Origin: Burkholderia latens | Lineage (GTDB): Bacteria > Pseudomonadota > Gammaproteobacteria > Burkholderiales > Burkholderiaceae | Reading direction: 5' to 3' | Assembly: GCF_001718795.1 (NCBI RefSeq) | Contig: NZ_CP013435.1 | Location: 3,038,001-3,102,000 of the forward strand | Length of the DNA: 64,000 bases | The notes under the pieces: generated by a model | The model's database searches: none | What the model was told of the DNA's origin: nothing | The model's input: only the letters and a program-made list of their open reading frames with translations | Position numbers and translations under genes: made by a program | Part shown: piece by piece, positions 33,420 to 42,659 of the stretch | Position numbering within the stretch: position 1 is the stretch's first letter | Layout of the letters: each line of letters opens with the position of its first letter

Positions 33420-36400
33420 TTACTTCGCGACGACGACCGGGATCCCCTTCAGCATGCCAGCCCCTTTCATGTCGTCGAGCGCGTGCTGCACGGCCGCGCT
33501 CGTCGCCGCGTCGATGCCGAGCTGCAGCGCGAGTTCGCGCTCCGCACGCTTCACGCCGGCGAGGTTGCGCACCTTCACGTGACCGAAGCCGCGCACGCGC
33601 GCATGGAGCTCGGCCAGCTGCGCGACCTGCGCCGCGTTCTCCGCGGTCATCGCGGCGAGCGCGCGCGTGAGCGTCGTCTCGTAGTCGTCCGCGAGTGCGC
33701 GCTCCATCCTGCGCTCGGCCGTGCGGCCGAACGGATCGAGCCACGTGCCGCGCAGGCTGCGCACCCGCGCGAGCGTGCCGAGTACCGGCCACATCCACTG
33801 GCCGAACACGCGCTTTTTCGGCGCGCTGCCGTCGCGGCCCGCCTTCGCGACCGTCGGCGGCGCCAGATTGAACTTCACGCGATAGTCCTGCCCCGGCACG
33901 CCGTCGAACTGCGCTTCGAGCGCAGCACGGAACGCGCCGTCGGCGTACAGCCGCGCGACCTCGTATTCGTCCTTCACCGCGAGCAGCCGGTAGAAGGTCG
34001 TCGCGACCGCGCGCGTCAGCGCATCGTCGCCCTTCGCGCGCGCGGCGCTCACCAGCGCGCGGTAGCGCTCGACGTAACGCGCGCCGCCGTACGCGTCGAG
34101 GCGCGCCTCGCGGTCGGCGATCAGCTCGGCGAGCGTCTCCGGCGCCGCATGCGCAGCGGTCGCCGTGTGACGCGCATTCCACAACGCATCGAGGCCCGCG
34201 GCGTCGCCCGCGGCCATGCGGCCGATCGAGAATGCGAGCTTGTTCATCGGCACCGCGACGTTGTTCAGCTCGATCGCGCGCATCATCGCGGCGAGCGACA
34301 CCGGCACGAGGCCGAGCTGCCATGCGTAGCCGAGCATCAGGATGTTCGCGCCGATCGAGTCGCCGAGGAATTTCGCGGCGAGCGCCTGCGCGTCGCAGCT
34401 CGACAGATAGCCGTCGCCGGCCGCGTGGCGCATCTTCTCCAGCAGCGCGTCCGCGTGCAGGCTCGCGTCCGGATTCTGCACGAACGACGCGTTGGGGATC
34501 CGGTGCGTGTTGACGACGATGCGCGAACGCCCGTGGCGCACCGTCTGCAGCGCCTCCGCGCTCGCGCCGACCACCATGTCGCAGGCGAGCAGCACGTCGG
34601 CCTGCTGTGTGTCGATGCGTACCTGGTTCAGCCACCGGTCGCTCGACGCGATCCGCACGAACGACAGCACCGAGCCGCCCTTCTGCGCGAAGCCCATGAA
34701 GTCGAGCACCGACGCGCTCTTGCCTTCGAGGTGCGCGGCCATGCTGATCAGCGCGCCGACCGTGACGACGCCCGTGCCGCCGACGCCCGTCACGAGCATG
34801 TCGTACGGGGCCGCGTCCAGATGCGTCGCGGGCACCGTCAGCGCGTCGACGCGCGCGGCGAGCGCCGCTTCGTCGAACGCGACGCCGGCCGCCTTCTTCA
34901 GCGCCGCCCCTTCCACCGTCACAAAGCTCGGACAGAAGCCGTTCACGCACGAGTAATCCTTGTTGCACGACGACTGGTCGATGCGGCGCTTGCGGCCGAG
35001 CGGCGTCTCGAGCGGCTCGACCGACAGGCAGTTCGACTGCACGCCGCAGTCGCCGCAGCCTTCGCACACCGCGTCGTTGATGAACAGCCGCTTGTCCGGG
35101 TCGGGGAATTCGCCCTTCTTGCGCCGCCGCCGCTTCTCGGCCGCACAGGTCTGGTCGTAGATCAGCACGGTGACGCCCGGCGTCTCGCGCAGCTCGCGCT
35201 GCACCGCGTCGAGCTCGCTGCGGTGATGGAACGTCGTGCCGGCCGGGAACTGCCCGTGATGGCCGTCGTACTTCTCCGGTTCGTCAGACACGACGACGAA
35301 GCGCGACACGCCTTCCGCTTCGACCTGCCGCGCGATCTGCGGCACCGAGATGCTGCCGTCGACCGGCTGCCCGCCCGTCATCGCAACGGCGTCGTTGTAG
35401 AGGATCTTGTACGTGATGTTCGCCTTCGCGGCGACCGCCTGCCGGATCGCGAGAATGCCCGAGTGAAAGTAGGTGCCGTCGCCGAGGTTCTGGAACACGT
35501 GCTTCGTGTTCGTGAACATCGCGTGCGCGGCCCAGTCGACGCCTTCGCCGCCCATCTGGATCAGGCCGGTGGTGTCGCGCTCCATCCACGACGCCATGAA
35601 GTGGCAGCCGATGCCGGCCTGCGCGATCGAGCCTTCGGGCACCTTCGTCGACGTGTTGTGCGGACAGCCCGAGCAGAAATACGGCGTGCGCTTCACCGCG
35701 TCCGCTTCGTTCGACAGGATTTGCGGCGCGACGAGATCGACGACGCGTTCGCGGCGATCGAGCGCGGGCTTGTGGCGCGCGAGCCAGTCGGCGAACACCG
35801 GCAGGATCCGCGACGGACGCAGTTCGCCGAGCTCGGACAGCAGGCATGCGCCCGCCGCATCGTGCTTGCCGAGCACGCGCGGGCGCGCGCCGTCCGCGCG
35901 GTTGTACAGGTAGTCCTTGATCTGCTGCTCGATGACGGGACCTTTCTCCTCGATCACCAGCACTTCGGCGAGCCCGTCGACGAAGGTTTCGATGCGCGTC
36001 ATTTCGAGCGGATACGACAGGCCGACCTTGTAGATCCGCACGCCGGCCGCGTCGAGGTCGTCGACCGTCAGGTCGAGGCGGCGCAGCGCTTCCATCAGGT
36101 CGAGGTGCGCCTTGCCGCAGGTAACGATGCCGACGTTCGCGCGCGCGCTCGGCGCGATCCACTTGTCGATGCTGTTGGTGCGCGCGAAATGGCGCACCGC
36201 GTCGAGCTTCGCGGCGAGGCGCGCCTCGATCGTCAGGCTCGGCAAGTCGGGCCAGCGATTGTGCAGCCCGCCCGCGGGCGGCGTGAAGCCCGGCGGCGCC
36301 GGCCATTGCGTTTGCAGCGCGTCGAGATCGACGGTCGAGCCGGACTCGACGGTCTCCGAGATCGCCTTGAAGCCGACCCATGCGCCCGAGAAGCGCGACA

Positions 36401-36995
36401 ACGCCCAGCCGTACAGGCCGAATTCGAGCATGTCGGCGATGTTCGACGGGTTCACGACCGGCATGTGCCACGCGATCATCGCGAAGTCGCTCTGGTGCGG
36501 CATCGACGACGACACGCAGCCGTGGTCGTCGCCCGCCACCACGAGCACGCCGCCGTGCGGCGACGAACCGTACGCGTTGCCGTGCTTGAGCGCGTCGCCC
36601 GCGCGGTCGACGCCCGGGCCCTTGCCGTACCACATCGCGTACACGCCATCGACGGTGCGCTCCGGGTCGGCCTCGACGCGCTGCGTGCCGAGCACCGCGG
36701 TGCCGCCGAGTTCCTCGTTGATCGCGGGCAGGAAGCGCACGCCGCCGGCATCGAGCAGTTTCTTCGCCTTCCACAGCTGTTGATCGACCATCCCGAGCGG
36801 CGAGCCGCGATAGCCGCTGACGAAGCCGGCCGTGTTCAGGCCCTGCGCGGTGTCGGATGCGCGCTGCATCAGCAGCAGCCGGATCAGCGCCTGCGTGCCG
36901 GTCAGGAAGATTCGGCCGCGCGTAGCGGTCAGGTTGTCGGTCAGACGGTAGTCGGACAGGGCGGGCGTGCCGTCGACTGGCAGGCGGGCGGTCAT
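33420..36995 (-). CDS. Indolepyruvate ferredoxin oxidoreductase family protein (fused subunits)
   Basis: A 1191-residue enzyme of the 2-oxoacid:ferredoxin oxidoreductase family in which alpha and gamma parts are fused. In order: an N-terminal pyrimidine/TPP region (about 20-450, RIFLTGTQALIRL, SGYRGSPLGMVDQQ); a TPP-binding region with FCSGCPHNTSTKVPEG and GGEGVDWAA; a ferredoxin-like iron-sulfur segment (CEGCGDCGVQSNC, CNKDYSCVNGFCPSF); and the gamma domain (TGVGGTGVVTVGALISM). It decarboxylates aryl-pyruvates from aromatic amino acids to acyl-CoA with ferredoxin as acceptor. The start 36995 follows AGGAGA; upstream in-frame Met codons lack such a site. It is monocistronic. Confidence 0.93.
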   Translation of the reverse strand: MTARLPVDGTPALSDYRLTDNLTATRGRIFLTGTQALIRLLLMQRASDTAQGLNTAGFVSGYRGSPLGMVDQQLWKAKKLLDAGGVRFLPAINEELGGTAVLGTQRVEADPERTVDGVYAMWYGKGPGVDRAGDALKHGNAYGSSPHGGVLVVAGDDHGCVSSSMPHQSDFAMIAWHMPVVNPSNIADMLEFGLYGWALSRFSGAWVGFKAISETVESGSTVDLDALQTQWPAPPGFTPPAGGLHNRWPDLPSLTIEARLAAKLDAVRHFARTNSIDKWIAPSARANVGIVTCGKAHLDLMEALRRLDLTVDDLDAAGVRIYKVGLSYPLEMTRIETFVDGLAEVLVIEEKGPVIEQQIKDYLYNRADGARPRVLGKHDAAGACLLSELGELRPSRILPVFADWLARHKPALDRRERVVDLVAPQILSNEADAVKRTPYFCSGCPHNTSTKVPEGSIAQAGIGCHFMASWMERDTTGLIQMGGEGVDWAAHAMFTNTKHVFQNLGDGTYFHSGILAIRQAVAAKANITYKILYNDAVAMTGGQPVDGSISVPQIARQVEAEGVSRFVVVSDEPEKYDGHHGQFPAGTTFHHRSELDAVQRELRETPGVTVLIYDQTCAAEKRRRRKKGEFPDPDKRLFINDAVCEGCGDCGVQSNCLSVEPLETPLGRKRRIDQSSCNKDYSCVNGFCPSFVTVEGAALKKAAGVAFDEAALAARVDALTVPATHLDAAPYDMLVTGVGGTGVVTVGALISMAAHLEGKSASVLDFMGFAQKGGSVLSFVRIASSDRWLNQVRIDTQQADVLLACDMVVGASAEALQTVRHGRSRIVVNTHRIPNASFVQNPDASLHADALLEKMRHAAGDGYLSSCDAQALAAKFLGDSIGANILMLGYAWQLGLVPVSLAAMMRAIELNNVAVPMNKLAFSIGRMAAGDAAGLDALWNARHTATAAHAAPETLAELIADREARLDAYGGARYVERYRALVSAARAKGDDALTRAVATTFYRLLAVKDEYEVARLYADGAFRAALEAQFDGVPGQDYRVKFNLAPPTVAKAGRDGSAPKKRVFGQWMWPVLGTLARVRSLRGTWLDPFGRTAERRMERALADDYETTLTRALAAMTAENAAQVAQLAELHARVRGFGHVKVRNLAGVKRAERELALQLGIDAATSAAVQHALDDMKGAGMLKGIPVVVAK

Positions 36996-37329
36996 GGGGA
37001 TGTCTCCTGATTGTGCTGTTCTGGGGCCGCGCGCTGCGGCGTCGGGCGACGCCGGCCGGTGCAGCCGGATGACTCTATTCTTTCGCGGCAACACGAGAAA
37101 GTTTTTTCTCATCTTGCTCGGGACGCCGCGTAGTGAGAAAAACCACGCAGGTTTTGCGGCGAAATTGAGAGAGTTTTCGCGGGAGGTCGCGGGAGCTGTT
37201 CGGGGTATTCCGGGATGAGCGGGCACGTTGCTTCGAAACGGCCGCGATGCGCCGGACGCAGATCGAGAGCGCGGCGGCGGGCGCCCGCGGCCCGCGCGAC
37301 AAGGGTTCGGGCGGCGAAACGCGCCCGTC
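36996..37329 (-). promoter_or_regulatory. Upstream region of the indolepyruvate oxidoreductase gene
   Basis: About 330 bases before the oxidoreductase. The part at 37075-37190 is strikingly A/T-rich for this genome and holds a perfect inverted repeat, GAGAAA (37095-37100) with TTTCTC (37105-37110). Two related GAGAAA/GAGAGAG tracts lie further on at about 37132 and 37169. This looks like a promoter with a bound regulator (an Lrp- or other nucleoid-type protein would fit), but no operator family can be named. The repeat array begins at 37330. Confidence 0.45.
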
Positions 37330-38970
37330 CTCACCGGTGAAATGCACAGCGTTCCGATTGGTCGAGGGTGCCGGATGTCCACAATGCCGCGGCTGCGGGC
37401 AGCTGGCGAGCATGCTCACCATTCGATCGCACAGCGTTTCGAGTCGCGTCCGGCGCCGGATGTCCACACCTCGCCCTGTCTGCTGTCCGGGCGGATGCAG
37501 TCGCTCACCGTCGAAATCCACAGTGTGACGAGTCGATGTCGGCGAGAGATATCCACACAGCCCGACTCCTGCGCGCCGGCGCAGCCTTCGCCCTCACCGT
37601 CCGGATGCACAGGTTCGCGAGTCGATTCGGCAGCGGGATATCCACACTGCGGTGTGCGTCGTCGCTATCCCGGCGGCCGTCCGGCCGTCGCGACAATGCA
37701 GGCGCGCGTTCGGCGGCCGAATGCCGGGTGCGCCGGCACGGGTGTGGATATCGCCGCCATCGGACACTCAAAACCCTGTGCTTTTCGATGGTGAGCATCG
37801 GCATGCAATCGAACGAGAACACCGGTTTGGATGTGGATAGCCCGCCGCGCGACGACTCGAAACACTGTGAATCCCGATGGTGAGCGACAACCCCCGAGCA
37901 AACGAGCGCGCCGATCCGTGCGCACACAACAACTCCAAACACTGTGACTTCCTATGGTGAGCGACAATCCGGCGATCGAACGACGGCATCGATGAGGGTG
38001 TGGAAAGCACGACCAACAACCACTCGCAACGCTGTGAAATTCAACGGTGAGCGTCTGAACGGAATCGCGCCAAAGTGCCACGTTGGGCGTAATCGACAGC
38101 GCCCTCAAACGCGCAGAGGGCCGAGCATCCTGGTTCGCGCCGGCACGGCGGAGCAGCACGCCGGCGCCCTCACCGATGAAATCCACAGCGCGTCGACTGC
38201 TTTCGGTGACCGGATATCCACACCGCGGCCGGCGCTCGGGCGATACACGCGATCACGAGTGCGGTTAGAATGCGCGACCCTCGAAGCCGTGACGAACATC
38301 GCCAGCCGACGCGCAAACCAGCACCCGGTTCGACCGGGCGCCGACGCTCACCATTGAAATACACAGCGCTTCGAGTGATTGCCGCGGCAGGATATCCACA
38401 CCGCGATCCGCGTACGAATCTAGCGCCGCTTTGCGCGCGCTGTTGGAATGCGCGGCGCACTCCGGATTTCGCGCCCCGCCCGGAAGTCCGCGCGGGGCAA
38501 GCGTCCCGCGCGCTTGATCGGCGGCGCTCACCGTTCAAGCGCACAGCGTTTTTCGTCGGCGGGGGCGCGGTTATCCACACCCTGCACCGCGCGTCCGGCC
38601 GCAGGCGCGCTCTCACCGGTGAAATGCACAGCGTGTCAAGTGGTTGCGAGACCGGGATATCCACAACCGGCACGCACAAGGATGTCGCGCCGCCGCTATG
38701 GGCGCGCGAAGAGATCCGCACCTCTGCGCGCTCGCGCAAATCGGCTGGCGTTCGCACGACCGGAGCTGCAACACGTTCATCGAAGTCGATTCGATGATCC
38801 TGATTGCCCGCGGTCGACAACAGTAGCGCCCCGTTCGCCGAAATGGGCGCCATGCTGCTCGATGCGGGCGGCGCAACACGCCCGGAAGCAGCGCGAAGTC
38901 AGCCTGATGCCGCGCGCTCACCATTCGATTTCACAGCGTTTCGAGTGAATGGCGCGCCGAGTTGTCCACA
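37330..38970. repeat. Array of 13 diverged 53-54 bp elements with DnaA-box-like sites
   Basis: Thirteen copies of one element fill a gene-free interval. Forward copies start with CTCACC and end with TCCACA at 37330-37383, 37415-37468, 37504-37557, 37593-37646, 38169-38222, 38347-38400, 38527-38579, 38612-38665 and 38917-38970. Reverse copies are at 37743-37795, 37832-37884, about 37909-37961 (right half degenerate) and 37999-38051. The shared frame is CTCACC-N9-CACAG-N27/28-TCCACA, usually with CGAGT in the middle and ATATCCACA at the end. CTCACC and CACAG are kept in all 13, TCCACA in 12. Within runs the spacing is 85-90 bp, or about twice that. I recognise no gene, transposase or known repeat family here. 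Confidence 0.9.
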
Positions 38971-39003
38971 TTCGCTGTCCGCACACGGCATCAGGCAAAC
39001 GCG

Positions 39004-39561
39004 TCACTCCGCGATCGAGCGGATCACTCGCGCAGGATTTCCCGCGACCAGCGTATTCGGCGGAACGTCTTTCGTCACGACGGAACCGGCGGCGATCACC
39101 GCGTTCTCGCCGACCGTCACGCCGCCGATGATCGTCGCGCCCGCGCCGATCCACACGTTGTTTCCGATCGCGATTGGCCGCGCAACGACCGCATCACGCC
39201 GGCGGGACGGTTCGATCGGATGCCCGGACGTGATGAGGCTCACGTTCGGCCCGATCATCACATCATCGCCGATATCGAGTCCGCCGAGGTCATAAAACGT
39301 GCAGTTCTGGTTGACGAACACGTTGCGGCCGACCCGCATATCGGCGCCGCCCGTCGCGTAGAACGGCGGAATCAGCAGGAAGCCGCCATCCATCGGCTTG
39401 CCGATCAGTTCGCCGAACAGCGCGCGGACTTCGTCCGCATCGTCGAACGTCAAACGGTTGAGTCTGGCAGTGATTGCCATCGTCCGCGCGAGCTCGGCGC
39501 GCATCGCGGCCGATTCGGGTGTTCGCCGCGGAACGACGGTGATGCGATCGTCGTGTGTCAT
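39004..39561 (-). CDS. Maltose/galactoside O-acetyltransferase-like (hexapeptide repeat) protein
   Basis: A 185-residue trimeric left-handed beta-helix acetyltransferase of the LacA/Maa/NodL group. The N-terminal helical cap (about 1-60) is followed by hexapeptide repeats (IGDDVMIGPNVSLITSG, IGNNVWIGAGATIIGGV, VGENAVIAAGSVVTKDVPPN). The catalytic His lies in SLITSGHPIEPSRR. It would transfer acetyl from acetyl-CoA to a sugar hydroxyl. The start at 39561 has AAAGGAG at ideal distance; an in-frame ATG seven codons upstream lacks one. It directly adjoins the last copy of the 54-bp repeat array. Confidence 0.88.
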   Translation of the reverse strand: MTHDDRITVVPRRTPESAAMRAELARTMAITARLNRLTFDDADEVRALFGELIGKPMDGGFLLIPPFYATGGADMRVGRNVFVNQNCTFYDLGGLDIGDDVMIGPNVSLITSGHPIEPSRRRDAVVARPIAIGNNVWIGAGATIIGGVTVGENAVIAAGSVVTKDVPPNTLVAGNPARVIRSIAE

Positions 39562-39811
39562 TCGTTGCTCCTTTCCGTGCACGGCTTACCCACCGATAGT
39601 CATTAAATGACTAGTTATATGAAGAACTACGACTGAACGGTGCTGCGGTCGAGATGCGCGGAATGCCCGCTGCCGCAACCGTCACATGACCAGCGATGTC
39701 TGGACGCATGCCACGCGGCACCGCTTCCCTATTTCCCCTGTCCGAACCGTTGCCGCGCGAGTACGCTTGAGCATCGACCGAACCGACACGCACTGACAAC
39801 GCGGAGGCGCG

Positions 39812-40426
39812 ATGAAGCTCTACTACTGGCCCAAGACCCGGGCGTTCCGGGCGCTATGGATGCTCGAGGAAATCGGCGCCGTCTACGAACTCGTGCCGAT
39901 CGACCTGCGCTCGCACGAACAGGGCAGTGACGCGTTCGTCCAGGTCAATCCGATGGCCAAACTGCCCGCGCTCGACGACGGCGGCGAACCGTTTGCCGAA
40001 TCGGGCGCCGTGCTGCTCTATCTCGCCGATCGCTGCGCGGGCGCGGGGCTCGGCATCGCGCCGGACGATCCGCTGCGCGGCCGCTTCCTGCAGTGGATGT
40101 TCTTCACGCCGACCTGCCTCGAGCCCGCGATGGCCGAGAAATTCACCGGCGCGTCGGGCAACCCGGTCGCGTTCGGCTGGGGCAACATCACGCGCGTGCA
40201 GCGCGCGCTCGCGCAGACGCTCGCCCGTGGCCGCTGGCTCGTCGGCGACCGCTTCACCGCGGCCGACCTGCTGCTCGCCAGCACGCTGAAGATCGCGTTC
40301 GACGCGCACCTGCTGCCGCACGACGGCGTGCTCGCGGACTACGTCGCGCGCGCCGAGGACCGCGACGGCTACCGGCGCGCGGTGGCGATCGAACAGCGCG
40401 AAGCCGCGCGGCTGCTGCACGCGTGA
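39812..40426 (+). CDS. Glutathione S-transferase family protein
   Basis: A 204-residue GST. The thioredoxin-like N-terminal domain begins MKLYYWPKTRAFRALWMLEEIG and has the cis-Pro loop AKLPALDDGG and the ESGAVLLYLADR motif that binds the glutathione gamma-glutamate. The helical C-terminal domain has the N-capping region GDRFTAADLLLASTL. The substrate is unknown. GGAGG precedes ATG 39812. It is divergent from the acetyltransferase gene (250 bases between them, with no recognised element). Confidence 0.88.
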   Translation: MKLYYWPKTRAFRALWMLEEIGAVYELVPIDLRSHEQGSDAFVQVNPMAKLPALDDGGEPFAESGAVLLYLADRCAGAGLGIAPDDPLRGRFLQWMFFTPTCLEPAMAEKFTGASGNPVAFGWGNITRVQRALAQTLARGRWLVGDRFTAADLLLASTLKIAFDAHLLPHDGVLADYVARAEDRDGYRRAVAIEQREAARLLHA

Positions 40427-40500
40427 CGCGCGGAACAACGGCACGCGGTGCGATCGCGGCGCGCGCACCGATGCCGCGACGTTCGCGCGCAGCGCCCGCG

Positions 40501-41472
40501 CTACGGCGCGGGCCTGGATCCGGGCGGCGCCGTAGCGTCGGCATCGACGATCACGCCCGGCGACCCGCGCTCGTCGCTATCGGCGTCCACCGGCACGACA
40601 TCGTGAAAGTGCGTGTAATCGATGTGCGTGACGCCGTCCTCCTCGTGCATCAGATCGACATAACGGTGCAGCCAGCGGATGTCCGCATGCTCCCATGAAT
40701 AACGCGCCTGCATGACCTGCGACGTCGTTTCGTCGGAACCTTCGATCGTGATCAGCAGCGACGCATCGCGCGCGGCAAGCGATTCGGCCGTCTCGCCGAA
40801 CAGCGGGCTCGATTCGTCGATCACATGCATCAGGTTCCAGCCGAGCAGGAAGATCGGATGCTCGCTGCGCACGAGCGGCAGGTCGTGAATCTTGCGCAGC
40901 GTATAGCCCTCGTGCGTGCCTTCGATCCGCATCAGCCGCAGTTTGGCCTGCGCTTCGGCGATCACGTTCTGGCGTGCATTCGCGGCGCGCACCATCAGCG
41001 TCATCCTGCCGTTCAGCGGCCGCACGATCGCATGGCGCGCGAACAGGATCTTCGCCTGCGGCCGGGAAAACCGCGCGAATACGAGACCAGTCGCGAGCGC
41101 TATGCCGGACATCCCGATGAAGATCTCGAACGTCGCGACGAGGTGCGCGTAGATCGTCTGCGGATGCATGTCGCCGTAGCCGACGGTCGCGAGCGTCTCG
41201 ACGCTGAAGAAGAACGCGCCGACGAACCCGGCCGGCGACTGGTTCGCGATCGGCGCATCACCGAGCAAATAGAGCATCGCGAAGCCGCTGTTGAGCAGCA
41301 GGAACAGCACCGCGAGAGACAGGAAAAACACCGGCCAGCTCACCGTCAGCGCGCGATGGTAGAGGTCGCGCCAGCCGAGCGGCGGCATCCCGTATGCGAT
41401 CACGTGGCGGGTGCCCGACCACAGCTTGCGGCCACGGCCGCGGGAGGCGGGGGAAGACGAATCGACGGTCAT
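40501..41472 (-). CDS. Inward-rectifier potassium channel (KirBac1.1 type)
   Basis: A 323-residue homotetrameric channel closely related to KirBac1.1 of Burkholderia pseudomallei. The slide helix (VIAYGMPPLGWRDLYH) leads to TM1 (PVFFLSLAVLFLLLNSGFAMLY), the pore helix and selectivity filter TVGYGDMHP at about residues 96-104, and TM2 (ATFEIFIGMSGIALATGLVF). The cytoplasmic beta-sandwich domain fills the remainder. PIP2-type lipids inhibit this family in vitro. The start 41472 gives the family N-terminus; the frame runs open well upstream but without channel-like sequence. Likely monocistronic. Confidence 0.95.
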   Translation of the reverse strand: MTVDSSSPASRGRGRKLWSGTRHVIAYGMPPLGWRDLYHRALTVSWPVFFLSLAVLFLLLNSGFAMLYLLGDAPIANQSPAGFVGAFFFSVETLATVGYGDMHPQTIYAHLVATFEIFIGMSGIALATGLVFARFSRPQAKILFARHAIVRPLNGRMTLMVRAANARQNVIAEAQAKLRLMRIEGTHEGYTLRKIHDLPLVRSEHPIFLLGWNLMHVIDESSPLFGETAESLAARDASLLITIEGSDETTSQVMQARYSWEHADIRWLHRYVDLMHEEDGVTHIDYTHFHDVVPVDADSDERGSPGVIVDADATAPPGSRPAP

Positions 41473-41567
41473 TGCGGGAGGCCCGGAGCACGGAGGCGAT
41501 GAGCGTAGCACGCGAACGCGGCGGGCGGAACGCGCTGCGTGGCCACGCGCATCCGACGCCGCAAGCC

Positions 41568-41598
41568 GAAAAAAAACCGGCCGCATGAGCGGCCGGTT
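41568..41598 (-). terminator. Intrinsic terminator of the sulfate-binding protein gene
   Basis: A stem of AACCGGCCGC (41575-41584) and GCGGCCGGTT (41589-41598) with a 4-base loop is followed, on the minus strand, by a run of T (complement of the A-tract at 41569-41576). It lies 42 bases beyond the stop codon at 41640. Confidence 0.85.
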
Positions 41599-41639
41599 GC
41601 GCGGCGGTGCTGTCTGCACGCGCGCGGCGTGCGCGGCGC

Positions 41640-42659
41640 CTACTTGCGGTCGACGATCACGCGATCGAACGTGCCGCCGTCGGCGAAGTGCGTCTTCTGC
41701 GCGTTCGCCCAGCTGCCGAAAACCTGCTCGACGCTGAACGTCTTCAGCGGCTTGAATTCGGCCGCATGCTTCTTCAGCACGTTCGCGTCGCGCGGGCGCA
41801 GATGGTGCCGCGCGATGATCTCCTGCGCCTGCGGCGTATACAGGTAGTCGAGATACGCCTGCGCGACCTTGCGCGTGCCCTTCTTGTCGACGACCTTGTC
41901 CACGACGGCGACCGGCGGCTCTGCGAGGATGCTCGCCGACGGATACACGGCATCGAATTCCGCGCCCGACACGCCCGTATCCATCAGCGCGACTTCGTTC
42001 TCGAACGTGACGAGCACGTCGCCGATGCCGCGCTGCGTGAAGGTCGTCGTCGCGCCGCGTCCGCCCGAGTCGAGCACCGGCACGTTGCGGAAGATCGCCT
42101 TCTCGAAGTCGAGCGCCTGCTGATCGGTCGCGCCCTTCTGTTTCTGGTAGCCCCACGCGGCCAGATACGCGTAGCGGCCGTTGCCCGACGTCTTCGGGTT
42201 CGCGATGATCACCTGGACGCCCGGCTTCGCGAGATCGCTCCAGTCCTTGATCGCCTTCGGGTTGCCCTTGCGCACGAGGAACACCATCGTCGTCGAATAC
42301 GGCGAGCTGGCGTCGGGAAAGCGCGCGCGCCAGTCCTTCGGCAGCAGTTGGCCGCGCTCGGCGAGCAGATCGATATCGTTCGGCTGGTTCATCGTCACGA
42401 CGTCGGCCTGCAGCCCCTGCAGCACCGACAGCGCCTGCGCGCTCGATGCGCCGTGCGACTGCTTGATCGTCACGGTTTCGCCGGTCTGCTGCTTGTACGC
42501 GGCGGCGAAGCTCGCGTTGATGTCCTTGTACAGCTCGCGCGTCACGTCATACGACACGTTCAGGATCGACGTGTCCGCGTGCGCGGCCGTTGCCGCGACG
42601 ACCAGCGCCGCCGCGGCGCCCGTGTGCAGCCAGCGGCCGATCCCCATGATGCTTGCCAT
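41640..42659 (-). CDS. sbp: Sulfate/thiosulfate ABC transporter substrate-binding protein
   Basis: A 339-residue periplasmic binding protein of the sulfate type. A signal peptide ends in AATAAHA, before DTSILNVSYDVTRELY, which is the family signature start. Ligand-site segments such as SHGASSAQALSVLQGLQADVV and SGNGRYAYLAAWGY (sulfate loop) are present. No CysT, CysW or CysA permease genes are adjacent, so it must work with a transporter elsewhere. Two starts are possible, 42659 or the in-frame ATG 12 bases inside. It has its own terminator. Confidence 0.9.
   Translation of the reverse strand: MASIMGIGRWLHTGAAAALVVAATAAHADTSILNVSYDVTRELYKDINASFAAAYKQQTGETVTIKQSHGASSAQALSVLQGLQADVVTMNQPNDIDLLAERGQLLPKDWRARFPDASSPYSTTMVFLVRKGNPKAIKDWSDLAKPGVQVIIANPKTSGNGRYAYLAAWGYQKQKGATDQQALDFEKAIFRNVPVLDSGGRGATTTFTQRGIGDVLVTFENEVALMDTGVSGAEFDAVYPSASILAEPPVAVVDKVVDKKGTRKVAQAYLDYLYTPQAQEIIARHHLRPRDANVLKKHAAEFKPLKTFSVEQVFGSWANAQKTHFADGGTFDRVIVDRK

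Noticed and set aside
37330..38970. CRISPR-like geometry: ~54-bp repeats with spacers of about 31-36 bases in places
   Set aside because: Repeats are strongly diverged, occur in both orientations, are far longer than CRISPR repeats, gaps vary up to 250 bases, and no cas gene is in the window.
37330..38970. Several open frames of 60-230 codons across the repeat array, some with recurring peptide patterns
   Set aside because: The recurring peptides are only translations of the DNA repeat in whichever frame is open; frames switch between copies, there are no ribosome sites, and conservation is in DNA blocks of both orientations.
36996..39003. The chromosomal origin oriC, because of many DnaA-box-like sites
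   Set aside because: No dnaA, dnaN, gidA, parAB or rpmH is near and only one site is a perfect consensus box. A secondary DnaA-binding locus is the better guess, given as a finding.
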